DNA of 64,000 nt from Methylobacteriaceae bacterium (GCA_020638195.1 JACKJC010000002.1:496001-560000); one strand, 5' to 3'. Positions 1 through 8,982 are shown, numbered from the stretch's first letter. Notes: a model not told the origin generated them from the letters alone. Translations and numbers: made by a program.

Positions 1-750
1 TTCGGTGCGCTGCATGTGGCGGATTTCGATCGCCAGGCGCTCGATGCTCGACGCGATGACGCCGAGCGTGGCGAAGAACATGGCGTGGCGGTCGCGCGGG
101 ATGACCTGCGTCGAGACCGGTTCGGGCTTCAGGCCGAGGCGCTTGGCGACGTGTTCTTCGACGCGCGGGTCGATATTGGCGAAGGTGCCAACGGCGCCGG
201 AGATGGCGCAGGTCGAGATTTCTTCGCGCGCCGCGATCAGGCGCTGCTTGCAGCGGTCGAATTCCGCATAGGCCTGCGCGAGCTTCAGGCCGAAGGTCAC
301 GGGCTCGGCATGGATGCCGTGCGAGCGACCGATGGTCGGCGTCATCTTGTGCTCAAAGGCGCGTTTCTCGATGGCCGCGAGCAGCGCGTCCATGTCCTTC
401 AGAAGTATGTCGGCAGCGCGCTGCAATTGCACCGCCAGGCACGTGTCGAGCACGTCGGACGAGGTCATGCCCTGATGCACGAAGCGCGAATCCGGGCCGA
501 TGAATTCGGCGAGGTGGGTGAGGAAGGCGATGACGTCATGCTTCGTCACGCGCTCGATCTCGTCGATCTTGTCGACGTCGAATTTCGCGACGGAGCCCTT
601 GTCCCAGATCGCCTTGGCGCTCTCCTTCGGGATGACGCCGAGTTCGGCAAGAGCCTCGCAGGCATAGGCCTCGATCTCGAACCAGATACGGAAGCGGGTC
701 TGCGGCTCCCAGACGGCGACCATTTCGGGGCGGGAATAGCGGGGGATCAT
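1..750 (-). CDS. purB: Adenylosuccinate lyase, N-terminal 250 residues (cut by window edge)
   Basis: Cleaves SAICAR and adenylosuccinate in purine synthesis. The ATG lies at 748-750, and the reading frame runs off the left end of the window without a stop. The protein starts MIPRYSRPEMVAVWEP, typical of bacterial PurB. It also carries the family features around HQGMTSSDVLDT and GRSHGIHAEP (the catalytic-His segment). About 250 of the usual roughly 435 residues are present. The gene diverges from the small secreted-protein gene at 886, with 135 bp between them. The identification rests on direct reading of several long conserved stretches. Confidence 0.95.
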   Translation of the reverse strand, partial: MIPRYSRPEMVAVWEPQTRFRIWFEIEAYACEALAELGVIPKESAKAIWDKGSVAKFDVDKIDEIERVTKHDVIAFLTHLAEFIGPDSRFVHQGMTSSDVLDTCLAVQLQRAADILLKDMDALLAAIEKRAFEHKMTPTIGRSHGIHAEPVTFGLKLAQAYAEFDRCKQRLIAAREEISTCAISGAVGTFANIDPRVEEHVAKRLGLKPEPVSTQVIPRDRHAMFFATLGVIASSIERLAIEIRHMQRTE

Positions 751-885
751 GGGCTCTTTCCGTCGATGCGCGCCCCAAGGGCTTTTCGCCGCACGATCTG
801 CGCGACGGGGGCCGCGCGGTCAAGTCGCGCAGGCTATTTTCCAACAGGCGGTCTGGCCTTATCGTCGCTCGAAAGGCAGGGCGGC

Positions 886-1428
886 ATGATGAGAATTGGC
901 ATTCTGGCGCTTGCGGGCGTCTTTCTGGCGGGCGGCGCGCAGGCGGCCGACGTTTCGAAATACACCAGCGTCAACGACAAGAAGGTGTGCGTCTACAAGC
1001 AGAGCAAGGCTTCCGACGATGGGCCGGAATCCTGCGAATTCGAGTGCAAGGGGCCGGTTGCGGGCGTCAGCACGAAGCTTCTGTCCTGTTACGATTACGA
1101 GCACCTGTTCGTTCGGATCGACGGCAAGAGCTATTCGACCTGGGGGCCCATGCTCGCGGTCGGTGGGTTTTCCGGCATCGCCAACAAGAATGGCATGGTC
1201 GAATGGTTGTTTTCCGGCGGGGCCGAGCCGTCGCGGGCGAGCCTCAAGGGGCTGATCGTGCGCTTTCAGGGCGTCGACCAGAACAACAAGGGCCGCAATG
1301 CGCTCGCCGTGATTTCGCTGAAGCCTGGCGAAATCTGCTGGAAGGGGAATTATCCCTCCAACGAGGCGGCCCGCGCCGCAGTCGACAATGCGGCGTGCCA
1401 GACGCCGCTGAGCGAGGAACAGCCTTGA
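886..1428 (+). CDS. Secreted cysteine-containing protein of unknown function
   Basis: 180 residues. The first about 20 (MMRIGILALAGVFLAGGAQA) form a clear Sec signal peptide with an AQA-type cleavage site, so the protein should be periplasmic or secreted. The mature part has six cysteines, four of them within about 40 residues of its start and two near the C-terminus, which suggests disulfide bonds. I recognise no domain. The start was chosen because ATG-ATG follows a purine-rich AGGCAGGGCGG stretch and gives an intact signal peptide. The gene ends 6 bp from the convergent SHOCT gene. Confidence 0.7.
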   Translation: MMRIGILALAGVFLAGGAQAADVSKYTSVNDKKVCVYKQSKASDDGPESCEFECKGPVAGVSTKLLSCYDYEHLFVRIDGKSYSTWGPMLAVGGFSGIANKNGMVEWLFSGGAEPSRASLKGLIVRFQGVDQNNKGRNALAVISLKPGEICWKGNYPSNEAARAAVDNAACQTPLSEEQP

Positions 1429-1434
1429 GACGGT

Positions 1435-1698
1435 TCAGGCGATCAGGTCCCGCTTCATCGCCTCGTACTGCTCCTTGGCGATCTCTCCGCGCGCATAGCG
1501 CTTGTCGAGGATGTCCCGCGCGCTCTCCACGGACGGCGCAGGAGGCTGCGGCCAGTTCCAGCCGGCGGTCGTGCGCGGCTTGCGGTCGCGCAGCAGCAGC
1601 CAGGCGAGAAAAACGACGATCAGCAGCGCGCCGAGCGGGCCGATCCCGTGGATCGGCCAGGTCCAGGAGAAGCCGTCGTAATTCCAGTAGCCGTGCAT
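1435..1698 (-). CDS. Small membrane protein with C-terminal SHOCT domain
   Basis: 87 residues. A hydrophobic segment (about residues 20-37, GPLGALLIVVFLAWLLL) is followed by a basic/Pro-rich linker and a C-terminal helix pair, SARDILDKRYARGEIAKEQYE. This is the SHOCT signature (short C-terminal domain), found on many small membrane proteins. The N-terminus is Trp/His/Tyr-rich. The gene is last in a same-strand set with a cytochrome c (29 bp upstream) and a DUF302 protein, so it probably works at the cytoplasmic membrane with them. No enzymatic role can be inferred. Confidence 0.8.
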   Translation of the reverse strand: MHGYWNYDGFSWTWPIHGIGPLGALLIVVFLAWLLLRDRKPRTTAGWNWPQPPAPSVESARDILDKRYARGEIAKEQYEAMKRDLIA

Positions 1699-1727
1699 CT
1701 TCCAAGCTCCCGCTGCGCAGGCGGCGA

Positions 1728-2270
1728 CTATTTCTTCGTCACATCGGGCAGCTGCGCCTGAATATAGGCGATCACCGCCCAGATATCGTCCTTCGACAGC
1801 ACGTCCTTGAAGGCCGGCATGGCTGTCTTGAACTGCGCGCCGCCCTCGGAGACCGTCCAGAACATATAGGGGTCCCATTGCGCCATTGGCGTTTCCGCCA
1901 GCCAGGCGAGGTTGGCGGGCGGCGGATTGAGATCCCTGGCGGCCTCGCCGTCGCCTTCGCCGGTCTTGCCGTGGCAGGAGGCGCAATTGTCCGCATAGAC
2001 TTTCGCGCCGCGCTCGACGGTCGCCTGATTGCGCGGCAGGGGGTTTTGCGCCTTGGCGTAGGCCTCCGGCAGGCTCCCGTGCATCGCGTATGGGCGTCTC
2101 GGCGAGTAGCCCATGCCGCCGCCGCCCATCATGCCGCCGCCACCCCAGCCATGGCCGCCGCGCCATTGGCGCCAGGGCGGGCCGTCGCCCATCATCGGCT
2201 GGGCAGCGACGAGCGCGGCCGATCCGGCCAAGATAGCCGCCGCGCCTGCGGCGAGCAGATATTTGCGCAT
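1728..2270 (-). CDS. Periplasmic class I c-type cytochrome with Gly/Met/His-rich N-terminal region
   Basis: 180 residues: Sec signal peptide (about 1-23), then a low-complexity Gly/Trp/Met/His segment (about 38-54) and a single-haem cytochrome c domain. The haem attachment motif CASCH is at 96-100 and the likely axial methionine is in TAMPAF (Met151). It should carry electrons in the periplasm; partners are unknown. The Gly/Met/His segment is not part of the usual fold and could bind copper (inference). The gene lies between DUF302 (110 bp upstream) and SHOCT (29 bp downstream) genes on the same strand. ccdA, needed for cytochrome c or thiol maturation, is 2 kb away. Confidence 0.88.
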   Translation of the reverse strand: MRKYLLAAGAAAILAGSAALVAAQPMMGDGPPWRQWRGGHGWGGGGMMGGGGMGYSPRRPYAMHGSLPEAYAKAQNPLPRNQATVERGAKVYADNCASCHGKTGEGDGEAARDLNPPPANLAWLAETPMAQWDPYMFWTVSEGGAQFKTAMPAFKDVLSKDDIWAVIAYIQAQLPDVTKK

Positions 2271-2380
2271 GTGACTTCCCCTCCACCCCTTGATCCAGCG
2301 CTCCAGTGGCGCTCAGAACCGAGACATGGCCATGGGCGACGGAGATCGCCAAGACCGTGCGACGTTGGGTCACATCCTGG

Positions 2381-2767
2381 TCACAAGGCGTCGACCGCCT
2401 TGCGCAGGAGATCGCGCACCTGCGTCGCGGCTTGCCTCAGCTTCGGGTTTTCGACCGCCATCATCGACGCGACCGGATCGATCGCGGCGACCTCGCTGCG
2501 GCCGGCTCCTGTCTCCTGCACGATGACATTGCAAGGCAGCATCAGGCCGATCTTGTCCTCCGCCGACAAAGCTTCGAAGGCGAGCTTCGGATTGCAGGCG
2601 CCGAGGATGCGGTAGGGGTGGAAATCCGCGCCGATCTTGGCCTTGAGCGTTTCCGCGATATCGATCTTCGTCAGTACGCCGAAGCCTGCCGCCTTCAGCG
2701 ATTCCGTGGCCCGGCGCTCGGCCTCGTCCAGCCCGCAATCGAGCGTCTTCGAAAAATAATAGCTCAT
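2381..2767 (-). CDS. DUF302 domain protein
   Basis: 128 residues beginning MSYYFSKTLDCGLDEAE. The protein has the DUF302 features GFGVLTKIDIAETLKAKIG and the LGACNPKLAFEAL...LPCNVIV segment. DUF302 proteins are small soluble proteins of unknown biochemical function, often found with sulfur- or copper-related redox genes. The start at 2765-2767 was preferred over upstream codons because the homology begins there and a GGGAGCGGGCAG stretch precedes it. It heads the leftward cassette with cytochrome c and SHOCT, and diverges from the FAD-oxidase gene with about 125 bp between. Confidence 0.85.
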   Translation of the reverse strand: MSYYFSKTLDCGLDEAERRATESLKAAGFGVLTKIDIAETLKAKIGADFHPYRILGACNPKLAFEALSAEDKIGLMLPCNVIVQETGAGRSEVAAIDPVASMMAVENPKLRQAATQVRDLLRKAVDAL

Positions 2768-2892
2768 GGCTGCCCGCTCCCTCGTTTGCGATGGCTCAGA
2801 TATGGGCGCCGCGCGCGGGCGCGGCAACCGCGGCCCGAAATTCGCATCGGCGCCAATTGGGCGCCTATATTGCCCGGAACGAGGAGAGCGGC

Positions 2893-4137
2893 GTGGTGAT
2901 ACGGGCGGATGTGATCGTACTGGGCGCGGGCATGGTCGGCGTCGGCGCGGCGCTGGCGCTGCAGGCGCGCGGGCGCGACGTCACGCTGATCGATCGCTGC
3001 GGCGCGGCCGGGCGCGAGACGAGCTATGGCAATGCGGGGCTGATCGAGCGCGCCTCCGTCGAGCTCTACACGTTTCCGCGCGACCTCCCCACGATCCTGC
3101 GCACGATCTTCGGGACCAATCCGGCGGCGCGAATCGACTGGGCCGCGCTGCCGCAAACCCTGCCGTGGATCGCGCGCTATTTTCTCGAAAGCGCGCCGGC
3201 GAAAGCCGCCGCCCACGCCCGCGCCGCCCTGCCGCTGATCGAACGCTGCCTCGACGAACACATGAAGCTGGCCGAGGCCGCCGGCGCAACCGGGCTGATC
3301 CGCCCGTCCGGCTGGATCAAGGCATTTCGGACCGAGAAGACGCTGGCCGAGGGGGCGATCGAGGCGCGGCGCATCCGCGACTACGGCCTGACCTTCGACG
3401 CGCTGGACGCGCCGGCGCTCGCCAAAATCGAGCCGAGCCTCGAAGGTTTCGCCGGCGCGATCGTGCTGCGCGATCCCGCCGCCTGCGTCGATCCGGGCGG
3501 GCTGACGGCGGCCTATGCGGGATTGTTCGCCCGCAACGGCGGCAGGCTTTTCGCCGGCGATGCGCGCAGCCTGGAGCAGACGCCGCACGGCTGGAGCGTG
3601 GCGACCGAAGCCGGCCTCGTCGAGGCGGGCGAAGCCGTCGTGGCGCTCGGGCCCTGGTCGGACGACATTTTCCGGCCGCTCGGCTATGCGATCCCGCTCG
3701 GCGTGAAGCGCGGCTACCACATGCACTACCGGGCCGCGGGCAATGGCGCGCTCAACCATCCCGTACTTGACGTCGACGGCGGCTATCTGGTCGCGCCGAT
3801 GGCGCAGGGGCTTCGGCTGACGACCGGCGCGGAATTCGCGCTGCGCGACGCGCCGCCATCGCCCGCCATGCTCGACGTTGTGGAGCCGTTGGCGCGCAGG
3901 ACGTTTCCGCTCGGAGAGAGGATCGACGCCGAGCCCTGGCTCGGGCGCAGGCCGTGCCTGCCCGATCTCCTGCCGGTGATCGGCCCGGCGCCGCGGCATC
4001 CGGGCCTGTGGTTCGACTTCGGCCACCAGCACCACGGTTTTACGCTCGGGCCGATTACCGGGCGGCTGCTTGCGGACATGATGACGCGGAGCGAGACCTT
4101 CGCCGATCCGGCGCCGTTCAGCGCGGAGCGGTTTTGA
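2893..4137 (+). CDS. FAD-dependent amino-acid dehydrogenase/oxidase (DadA/DAO family)
   Basis: About 414 residues. An N-terminal dinucleotide-binding fold is evident in VIVLGAGMVGVGAAL, with an acidic end of strand 2 (LIDR). The C-terminal FAD/substrate signature is GLWFDFGHQHHGFTLGP. Length and layout fit the DadA (D-amino-acid dehydrogenase)/glycine oxidase family, which oxidises amino acids to imino acids. The substrate is not determinable. The start is a GTG at 2893, 6 bases after AGGAG; a second GTG at 2896 is equally possible. A longer in-frame ATG at 2791 would add an unrelated N-terminus. ccdA follows after 58 bp. Confidence 0.82.
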   Translation: MVIRADVIVLGAGMVGVGAALALQARGRDVTLIDRCGAAGRETSYGNAGLIERASVELYTFPRDLPTILRTIFGTNPAARIDWAALPQTLPWIARYFLESAPAKAAAHARAALPLIERCLDEHMKLAEAAGATGLIRPSGWIKAFRTEKTLAEGAIEARRIRDYGLTFDALDAPALAKIEPSLEGFAGAIVLRDPAACVDPGGLTAAYAGLFARNGGRLFAGDARSLEQTPHGWSVATEAGLVEAGEAVVALGPWSDDIFRPLGYAIPLGVKRGYHMHYRAAGNGALNHPVLDVDGGYLVAPMAQGLRLTTGAEFALRDAPPSPAMLDVVEPLARRTFPLGERIDAEPWLGRRPCLPDLLPVIGPAPRHPGLWFDFGHQHHGFTLGPITGRLLADMMTRSETFADPAPFSAERF

Positions 4138-4195
4138 CGCAGGTCATCACGAAACATTCACTTTGCGCGCTGTCTGGCGCCCCTTAAAAGGCCGC

Positions 4196-4927
4196 ATGGC
4201 ATCCGACGTCACCATTTCCGCCGCGGCCGTCGCTGGCGTGCTCTCGTTCCTGAGCCCCTGCGTGCTGCCGCTCGTGCCGCCTTACCTGACCTTCATCGCC
4301 GGCACGACGATCGAGGACATTGTCGACGAAGGCACGGCGCGCGCGCGGCGCGACGTGCTGCTGGCTGCGGTCCTGTTCGTGGCCGGCTTCACCACGGTGT
4401 TCGTGGCGTTGGGCGCCACGGCCTCCGTATTCGGGCAGGTCGTGCGCGCCAACCTGCATATCCTCTCGGTGCTGGCGGGCGTCGCCATCATCGGCATGGG
4501 CCTGCACTTTCTGGGCGTGTTCAAGCTGCATTTCCTCTATCGCGAGAAGCGCATGGAGGTGGAAAAGCCGGTGGGCCTGTGGGGCGCCTATGTGATGGGC
4601 CTCGCCTTCGCCTTCGGCTGGACGCCGTGCATCGGGCCGATCCTGGCCGCCATTCTCGCCGTCGCCAGTTCCGAGGAGACCGTGGGCAAGGGCGCGGGAC
4701 TTCTGGCAGTCTATTCGCTCGGCCTCGGCGTGCCTTTCCTGCTCGCCGCGCTCGCCATCGAACCCTTCATGAACTTCATGAAGAAGTTTCGCGCGCATTT
4801 CGGCAAGGTCGAGAAGTTGGTCGGCGTCGCACTCGTGGCGACGGGCGTCGCCTTCCTGACCGGCGGCATGCAGAACCTGTCGATCTGGCTGCTCGAGACT
4901 TTTCCCGGCCTCGCCAAGCTCGGGTGA
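4196..4927 (+). CDS. ccdA: Cytochrome c biogenesis / thiol-electron carrier membrane protein CcdA
   Basis: 243 residues with about six hydrophobic membrane segments. The two CcdA/DsbD-beta redox cysteines are present: Cys22 in SPCVLP and Cys145 in GWTPCIGP. The family moves reducing equivalents from cytoplasmic thioredoxin to periplasmic thioredoxin-like partners for cytochrome c assembly or disulfide repair. The start at ATG 4196 puts SPCVLP at the normal distance from the N-terminus. It follows the FAD oxidase by 58 bp and precedes an ABC exporter operon by 74 bp. No dedicated thioredoxin-like partner gene is adjacent. Confidence 0.93.
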   Translation: MASDVTISAAAVAGVLSFLSPCVLPLVPPYLTFIAGTTIEDIVDEGTARARRDVLLAAVLFVAGFTTVFVALGATASVFGQVVRANLHILSVLAGVAIIGMGLHFLGVFKLHFLYREKRMEVEKPVGLWGAYVMGLAFAFGWTPCIGPILAAILAVASSEETVGKGAGLLAVYSLGLGVPFLLAALAIEPFMNFMKKFRAHFGKVEKLVGVALVATGVAFLTGGMQNLSIWLLETFPGLAKLG

Positions 4928-5001
4928 TCGTCATCCGAAGCCAGATCAAGGCCGGATGCGCCGCTTGCGGCGAAAGTGCGCGCTCCTGACATCGGTGAGG
5001 C

Positions 5002-6018
5002 ATGCGAATCTCTCGTCTGTTTGTTTGGCTGCTCGTTCTCGCGCTCGTCGGCGCCGGCGGTTTCCTTGCATGGCGGCGCTTCGGCGCGACGCCGCAGGTC
5101 GCGGTCGTCGCGGTCAAGCGCGGTTCCGTCGCGGAGGTCGTGTATGCGACCGGTGTCGTCGAGCCCACCCGCTGGGCGAAGGTGATCGCCTACCAGCGCA
5201 AGCGCATCGTCGACATATGCGATTGCGAGGGCAAGACGGTGAAGGCGGGCGACGTTCTCGCGAGGCTCGACGACACCGAAGAGAAGGCCAATGTCGCCGA
5301 ACTGGAAGCGCGGCGCGCGCTTCTGAAGAACGATGTCGATCGGGTGAGCGGTCTCTACAAGCTCAACGCCGCCACGAAGACCGCGCTCGATCAGGCGATC
5401 ACCGCGCTGCGGGAATATGACGCGCGCATCGAGGCGCGCAAGCAGAAGATGGCCGATCTCGTGTTGCGCGCGCCGATCGACGGCGTGGTGCTGAAGCGCG
5501 AGGGGCATATCGGGGACATGGCCGGCACGGGCGTGAACGACGCTCTGTTCTGGGTGGGCAAGCCGAAGCCGCTGCGCATCGACGCCGACGTGAACGAAGA
5601 GGACATGCCGCGCGTGAAGGTCGGGCAGAAGGTCCTGCTCCGTCACGACGGCTTTCCGGGACAGGCGCTCGAGGCGGCCGTGGACGACATCACGCCCAAG
5701 GGCGATCCGCAGACCAAGACGTTCCGCGTCTATCTCGCGCTGCCCAACGAGACGCCGCTGCGTATCGGCATGAGCGTCGAGGCCAATATCGTGATCGCCG
5801 CGCGCGAGAACGCGCTCGTCGTTCCCGCCGAAGCGATTTTCAACGGCGCCGTCGATCGCGTGGCGGATGGCGTCGTCGCGCGAACGCCCGTGAAGACCGG
5901 CGTGCGTGGCGTGCGGCTCGTCGAAGTTCTCGCGGGGCTCGACGAGGGCGCGCGCGTGATCTCACCGGCGCGACGGGACCTGAAGGATGGCGCGCGCGTG
6001 CGCGCGAGCGGGCCATGA
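5002..6018 (+). CDS. HlyD/MacA-type periplasmic adaptor (membrane-fusion protein)
   Basis: 338 residues: one N-terminal membrane anchor (about 1-22), then a biotinyl-lipoyl-like half (VKAGDVLARLDD) and a short alpha-hairpin with charged heptads (about 95-150). The second lipoyl half is APIDGVVLKREGHIGD, followed by beta-barrel and membrane-proximal domains. It bridges an inner-membrane ABC pump to the outer membrane or periplasm. The stop overlaps the permease start (ATGA at 6015), so the two are translationally coupled. No outer-membrane TolC-like gene is nearby. Substrate unknown. Confidence 0.9.
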   Translation: MRISRLFVWLLVLALVGAGGFLAWRRFGATPQVAVVAVKRGSVAEVVYATGVVEPTRWAKVIAYQRKRIVDICDCEGKTVKAGDVLARLDDTEEKANVAELEARRALLKNDVDRVSGLYKLNAATKTALDQAITALREYDARIEARKQKMADLVLRAPIDGVVLKREGHIGDMAGTGVNDALFWVGKPKPLRIDADVNEEDMPRVKVGQKVLLRHDGFPGQALEAAVDDITPKGDPQTKTFRVYLALPNETPLRIGMSVEANIVIAARENALVVPAEAIFNGAVDRVADGVVARTPVKTGVRGVRLVEVLAGLDEGARVISPARRDLKDGARVRASGP

Positions 6019-7250
6019 GCTTCGTTCTCGACATAGCTCTCACGCATCTGCGCTCGCGCGTGCGCCAGACCGTGGTCGGCGTTCTCGGCGTCGCTACCGG
6101 CGTCGGCTTTTCCATCATGATGGCCGCGCTGATGGAGGGATCGCAGGCCGACTTCATCCGCCAGCTCGTCGACAGCCTGCCGCATATTTCCGTGACGGAT
6201 GAAACACGCAACCCGCCGCGCCAACCGGCGGAGACGCGTTACGACGTCGTGCAGATCGATGGATTGCGCACGCCGGTCGTGCGGCCCGGCATCAAGAATC
6301 CGATGGCGATCATGGCCTCGATCGAAAGCTGGGTTCCCGGCGCGATCGCACCCTCGGTGCAGGCGAAGGCCGTGATCCGCTATGCGGGCCGCGATACGGC
6401 GACCTCGTTCACCGGCCTCGATCCGAAGCGCGAGCAGAAGGTCTCGAAACTCGCGACGCAGATGCGGCAGGGGTCGCTCGATGCGCTCTACAAGGCGACC
6501 AATGCGCTGATCCTCGGCGATGGGCTTGCGAAGAAGATCGGCGCGCGCGTGGGCAATACGGTGACGATCGTATCCGGCGCGGGCCGCACGCTGGACTGCA
6601 CGATCGTCGGCATAGCCCATACCGGCGTCGCGCAGATCGACGACGTATCGTCCTACGGCCTCATCAAGACCGGACAGATCCTCGCCTCGCAGATCGGGCT
6701 GGTGAACGAATTGCGCATTCGCGTCGCCGACGCCCTGCAGGCGCGCACGGTCGCGACACGGATCGAGGCGGAGACGGGCTACAAGTCCGTCTCCTGGCAA
6801 GAGGCGCACGAGGATCTGCTGTCGGCTTTCGAGGTGCGCAACATCATCATGTACACGGTCGTCGGCGCGATCCTGCTTGTCGCCTCCTTCGGCACATTCA
6901 ACATCGTCTCGACCATCACGCACGAGAAGGCCCGCGATATCGCGATCATGAAGTCGCTTGGCTTTCGCGCAAAGAGCGTGCGGCGCATCTTCGTGATCGA
7001 GGCGGCCGCGATCGGCCTGATCGGCGCCTTGATCGGCTGGGGGCTCGGCTATGTGCTGACGCGGGCGATGGGCTCGATCGAGATCAAGAGCCCGTTCATG
7101 GACTCGAGCACGATCCCGGTTCTCTATTCGCCGCTGCACTACGCATTGGCGACCGTCGTGGCGGTCGCATCCTCGCTGTTCGCGGGCTATTTTCCTGCGC
7201 GCAAGGCGGCGGCCGTCGAGCCCGTCGACATCATCAGGGGCGCCTCGTGA
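6015..7250 (+). CDS. ABC exporter permease, MacB/FtsX (DevC-like) family
   Basis: 411 residues. There is one N-terminal membrane helix (about 12-35), then a large periplasmic domain and three C-terminal helices (around NIIMYTVVGAILLVASF, AAAIGLIGALIGWGLGYVL and LATVVAVASSLFAGY). This is the FtsX/MacB permease topology. The sequence ARDIAIMKSLGF between helices 2 and 3 is the coupling-helix region seen in the family. It overlaps both flanking genes by 4 bp, giving a DevBCA/MacAB-like tripartite exporter in the inner membrane. Confidence 0.9.
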   Translation: MSFVLDIALTHLRSRVRQTVVGVLGVATGVGFSIMMAALMEGSQADFIRQLVDSLPHISVTDETRNPPRQPAETRYDVVQIDGLRTPVVRPGIKNPMAIMASIESWVPGAIAPSVQAKAVIRYAGRDTATSFTGLDPKREQKVSKLATQMRQGSLDALYKATNALILGDGLAKKIGARVGNTVTIVSGAGRTLDCTIVGIAHTGVAQIDDVSSYGLIKTGQILASQIGLVNELRIRVADALQARTVATRIEAETGYKSVSWQEAHEDLLSAFEVRNIIMYTVVGAILLVASFGTFNIVSTITHEKARDIAIMKSLGFRAKSVRRIFVIEAAAIGLIGALIGWGLGYVLTRAMGSIEIKSPFMDSSTIPVLYSPLHYALATVVAVASSLFAGYFPARKAAAVEPVDIIRGAS

Positions 7251-7924
7251 GAGCGCCACTCATTGAAACCAGGAACGCGACGCGCATCATTGCCGGCGAT
7301 GTGCCGGCGACGCTCGTCGCGGATGTCGATGTCAGCGTGTCGGCGGGCGAATTCATCGCCATTATCGGGCCGTCTGGATCGGGCAAGTCCTCGCTGCTCT
7401 ATCTGCTCGGCTTGCTCGACCGGCCGACGTCGGGCGAAGTCTATCTCGAGGGCGTCGCCACCAGCGCGCTCGACGACGATTCTCGCGCGGATATGCGTCT
7501 TGCGACCCTGGGCTTCGTGTTTCAGTTTCACTTCCTTCTGCCCGAGTTCTCCGCGCGCGAAAACATCATACTGCCGATGCGCGCGCTTCGCCGCTTGAGC
7601 GAAAAGGCGCAAGTCGCGCGCGCCGATATGCTGCTCGAACAGCTCGGGCTGAAAGACCATGCACACAAACGGCCGGACCAGATGTCCGGCGGCCAGCGCC
7701 AGCGCGTCGCCATCGCGCGCGCGCTGGCCAATGATCCGAAGGTCGTGCTCGCCGACGAGCCGACTGGCAATCTCGACACGCACTCGGGCGAACGCGTGCT
7801 GGAAATCCTGAATGATCTTGTGAGTTCGGGGCAGCGCGCAGTGGTCATGGTCACGCACGATCTCGCTCTCGCCGCGCGTGCGGATCGCCAGATCAGGATC
7901 GTCGACGGCAGAATCGCGATCTGA
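7247..7924 (+). CDS. ABC exporter ATPase, LolD/MacB-N (DevA-like) family
   Basis: 225 residues. Walker A GPSGSGKSS (41-49), signature MSGGQRQR, Walker B VVLADEPTG and the switch His in VMVTHD are all intact. It powers the permease encoded immediately upstream. The start is GTG 7247 within GTGA, overlapping the permease stop. The N-terminus has no extra domain. The gene ends 5 bp before the convergent diguanylate cyclase gene, so transcription from both sides must stop in a very short space. Confidence 0.93.
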   Translation: MRAPLIETRNATRIIAGDVPATLVADVDVSVSAGEFIAIIGPSGSGKSSLLYLLGLLDRPTSGEVYLEGVATSALDDDSRADMRLATLGFVFQFHFLLPEFSARENIILPMRALRRLSEKAQVARADMLLEQLGLKDHAHKRPDQMSGGQRQRVAIARALANDPKVVLADEPTGNLDTHSGERVLEILNDLVSSGQRAVVMVTHDLALAARADRQIRIVDGRIAI

Positions 7925-7929
7925 AGCGG

Positions 7930-8982
7930 TCACCGTGAAACGCGATTGCGGCCGTCGTGCTTTGATGTGTAAAGCTTCTGGTCGGCGCGTTCGATCAGGT
8001 CTTGTGGCGTTTCGCCTTGCTGCAATTGCGCGACGCCGAAGGATGCGGTGACCGCGCCGATCATCGCTCCGTCCTTGCCGGCCTTCCACTTCGTCGCTTC
8101 CAACTTCTGACGAATTTGCTCGGCGACGATCGCGGCAGCCTGAAGCGAGGTAGTCGGCATGATGATGGCGAATTCCTCTCCGCCGTATCGTGCGAGGCAA
8201 TCCTTGCCCTTTACGTTGTATTTGATGAGTTGCGCACATTTCTGGAGGAGATCGTCGCCGACGACATGACCGAAATTGTCGTTGATCCGCTTGAAGTGAT
8301 CGATGTCGATCATTACGAGGCTCAGATCGACGCATCCCTGGTGTGCGTCCTTCACGAGCGTCGCCAGCGTTTTGTCGAAGTGACCGCGCGAATAGGCCCT
8401 CGTCAGCGCGTCGCGCTCATTCTCGGAGCGTACACGCGTCAACTCATCTCGTAGAACCTCGAGTTGACGTGTCGCGTCGGTCAGTTGCCGTTGATAAGCC
8501 GTGTTCGCCCTCTGCATTTTTTCGTTCTCGCCGGCGAGAAATTTCGCGACCGAGCGAACGCGCGCCGCATCCTGCGCCATCTTCAGGCGGCTTTGTCCCT
8601 GGCTCAGCGAATCCGCGAATCGGCCGGCGCTTTTCGTGTGCGCCTCGAGCGCCTGCATGGACGCGCCGAGATGCGCGTTCAATCTCTGGCCCGAGACTTC
8701 CGCCTCCTCGGCGCATAGCGCGCGCGTCAGGCCATGCGGCAGAATGGGGCGACCGAAGGCGAGAGATTGAAACGACAGGGTGACGAATATGCCGCCGGTG
8801 AAGATGAAGAACGCGACAACGAAATCATACGCTGGAATGGCGAGGACGGTCGCGTCGGAGAAGCGCGCGGCGATAGCGTCGCGCAGATAGGAGGCGGCGG
8901 TGAAGCTCGATATGAGCGCCAGACCGGCCATGGCGGGAGGCAGGACTTGCAGCGCCCAAACTCGTGCGGACGATCGTGGCAT
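7930..8982 (-). CDS. Membrane-bound diguanylate cyclase (GGDEF)
   Basis: 350 residues. Two N-terminal hydrophobic segments (about 10-30 and 43-72) are followed by a helical linker and a C-terminal GGDEF domain. The active-site motif is RYGGEEF (GGEEF at 267-271), preceded by MIDIDHFKRINDNFGH, so cyclic di-GMP synthesis is expected. At the position of the inhibitory I-site (RxxD five residues before GGEEF) the sequence is K258-G-K-D261, so feedback inhibition may be weak (inference). The input domain is too short to name a signal. Confidence 0.92.
   Translation of the reverse strand: MPRSSARVWALQVLPPAMAGLALISSFTAASYLRDAIAARFSDATVLAIPAYDFVVAFFIFTGGIFVTLSFQSLAFGRPILPHGLTRALCAEEAEVSGQRLNAHLGASMQALEAHTKSAGRFADSLSQGQSRLKMAQDAARVRSVAKFLAGENEKMQRANTAYQRQLTDATRQLEVLRDELTRVRSENERDALTRAYSRGHFDKTLATLVKDAHQGCVDLSLVMIDIDHFKRINDNFGHVVGDDLLQKCAQLIKYNVKGKDCLARYGGEEFAIIMPTTSLQAAAIVAEQIRQKLEATKWKAGKDGAMIGAVTASFGVAQLQQGETPQDLIERADQKLYTSKHDGRNRVSR

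Noticed and set aside
16..1428. A 470-codon plus-strand open frame across the purB region
   Set aside because: Its first about 290 codons overlap purB antisense and have no homology; only the signal-peptide protein starting at 886 is supported.
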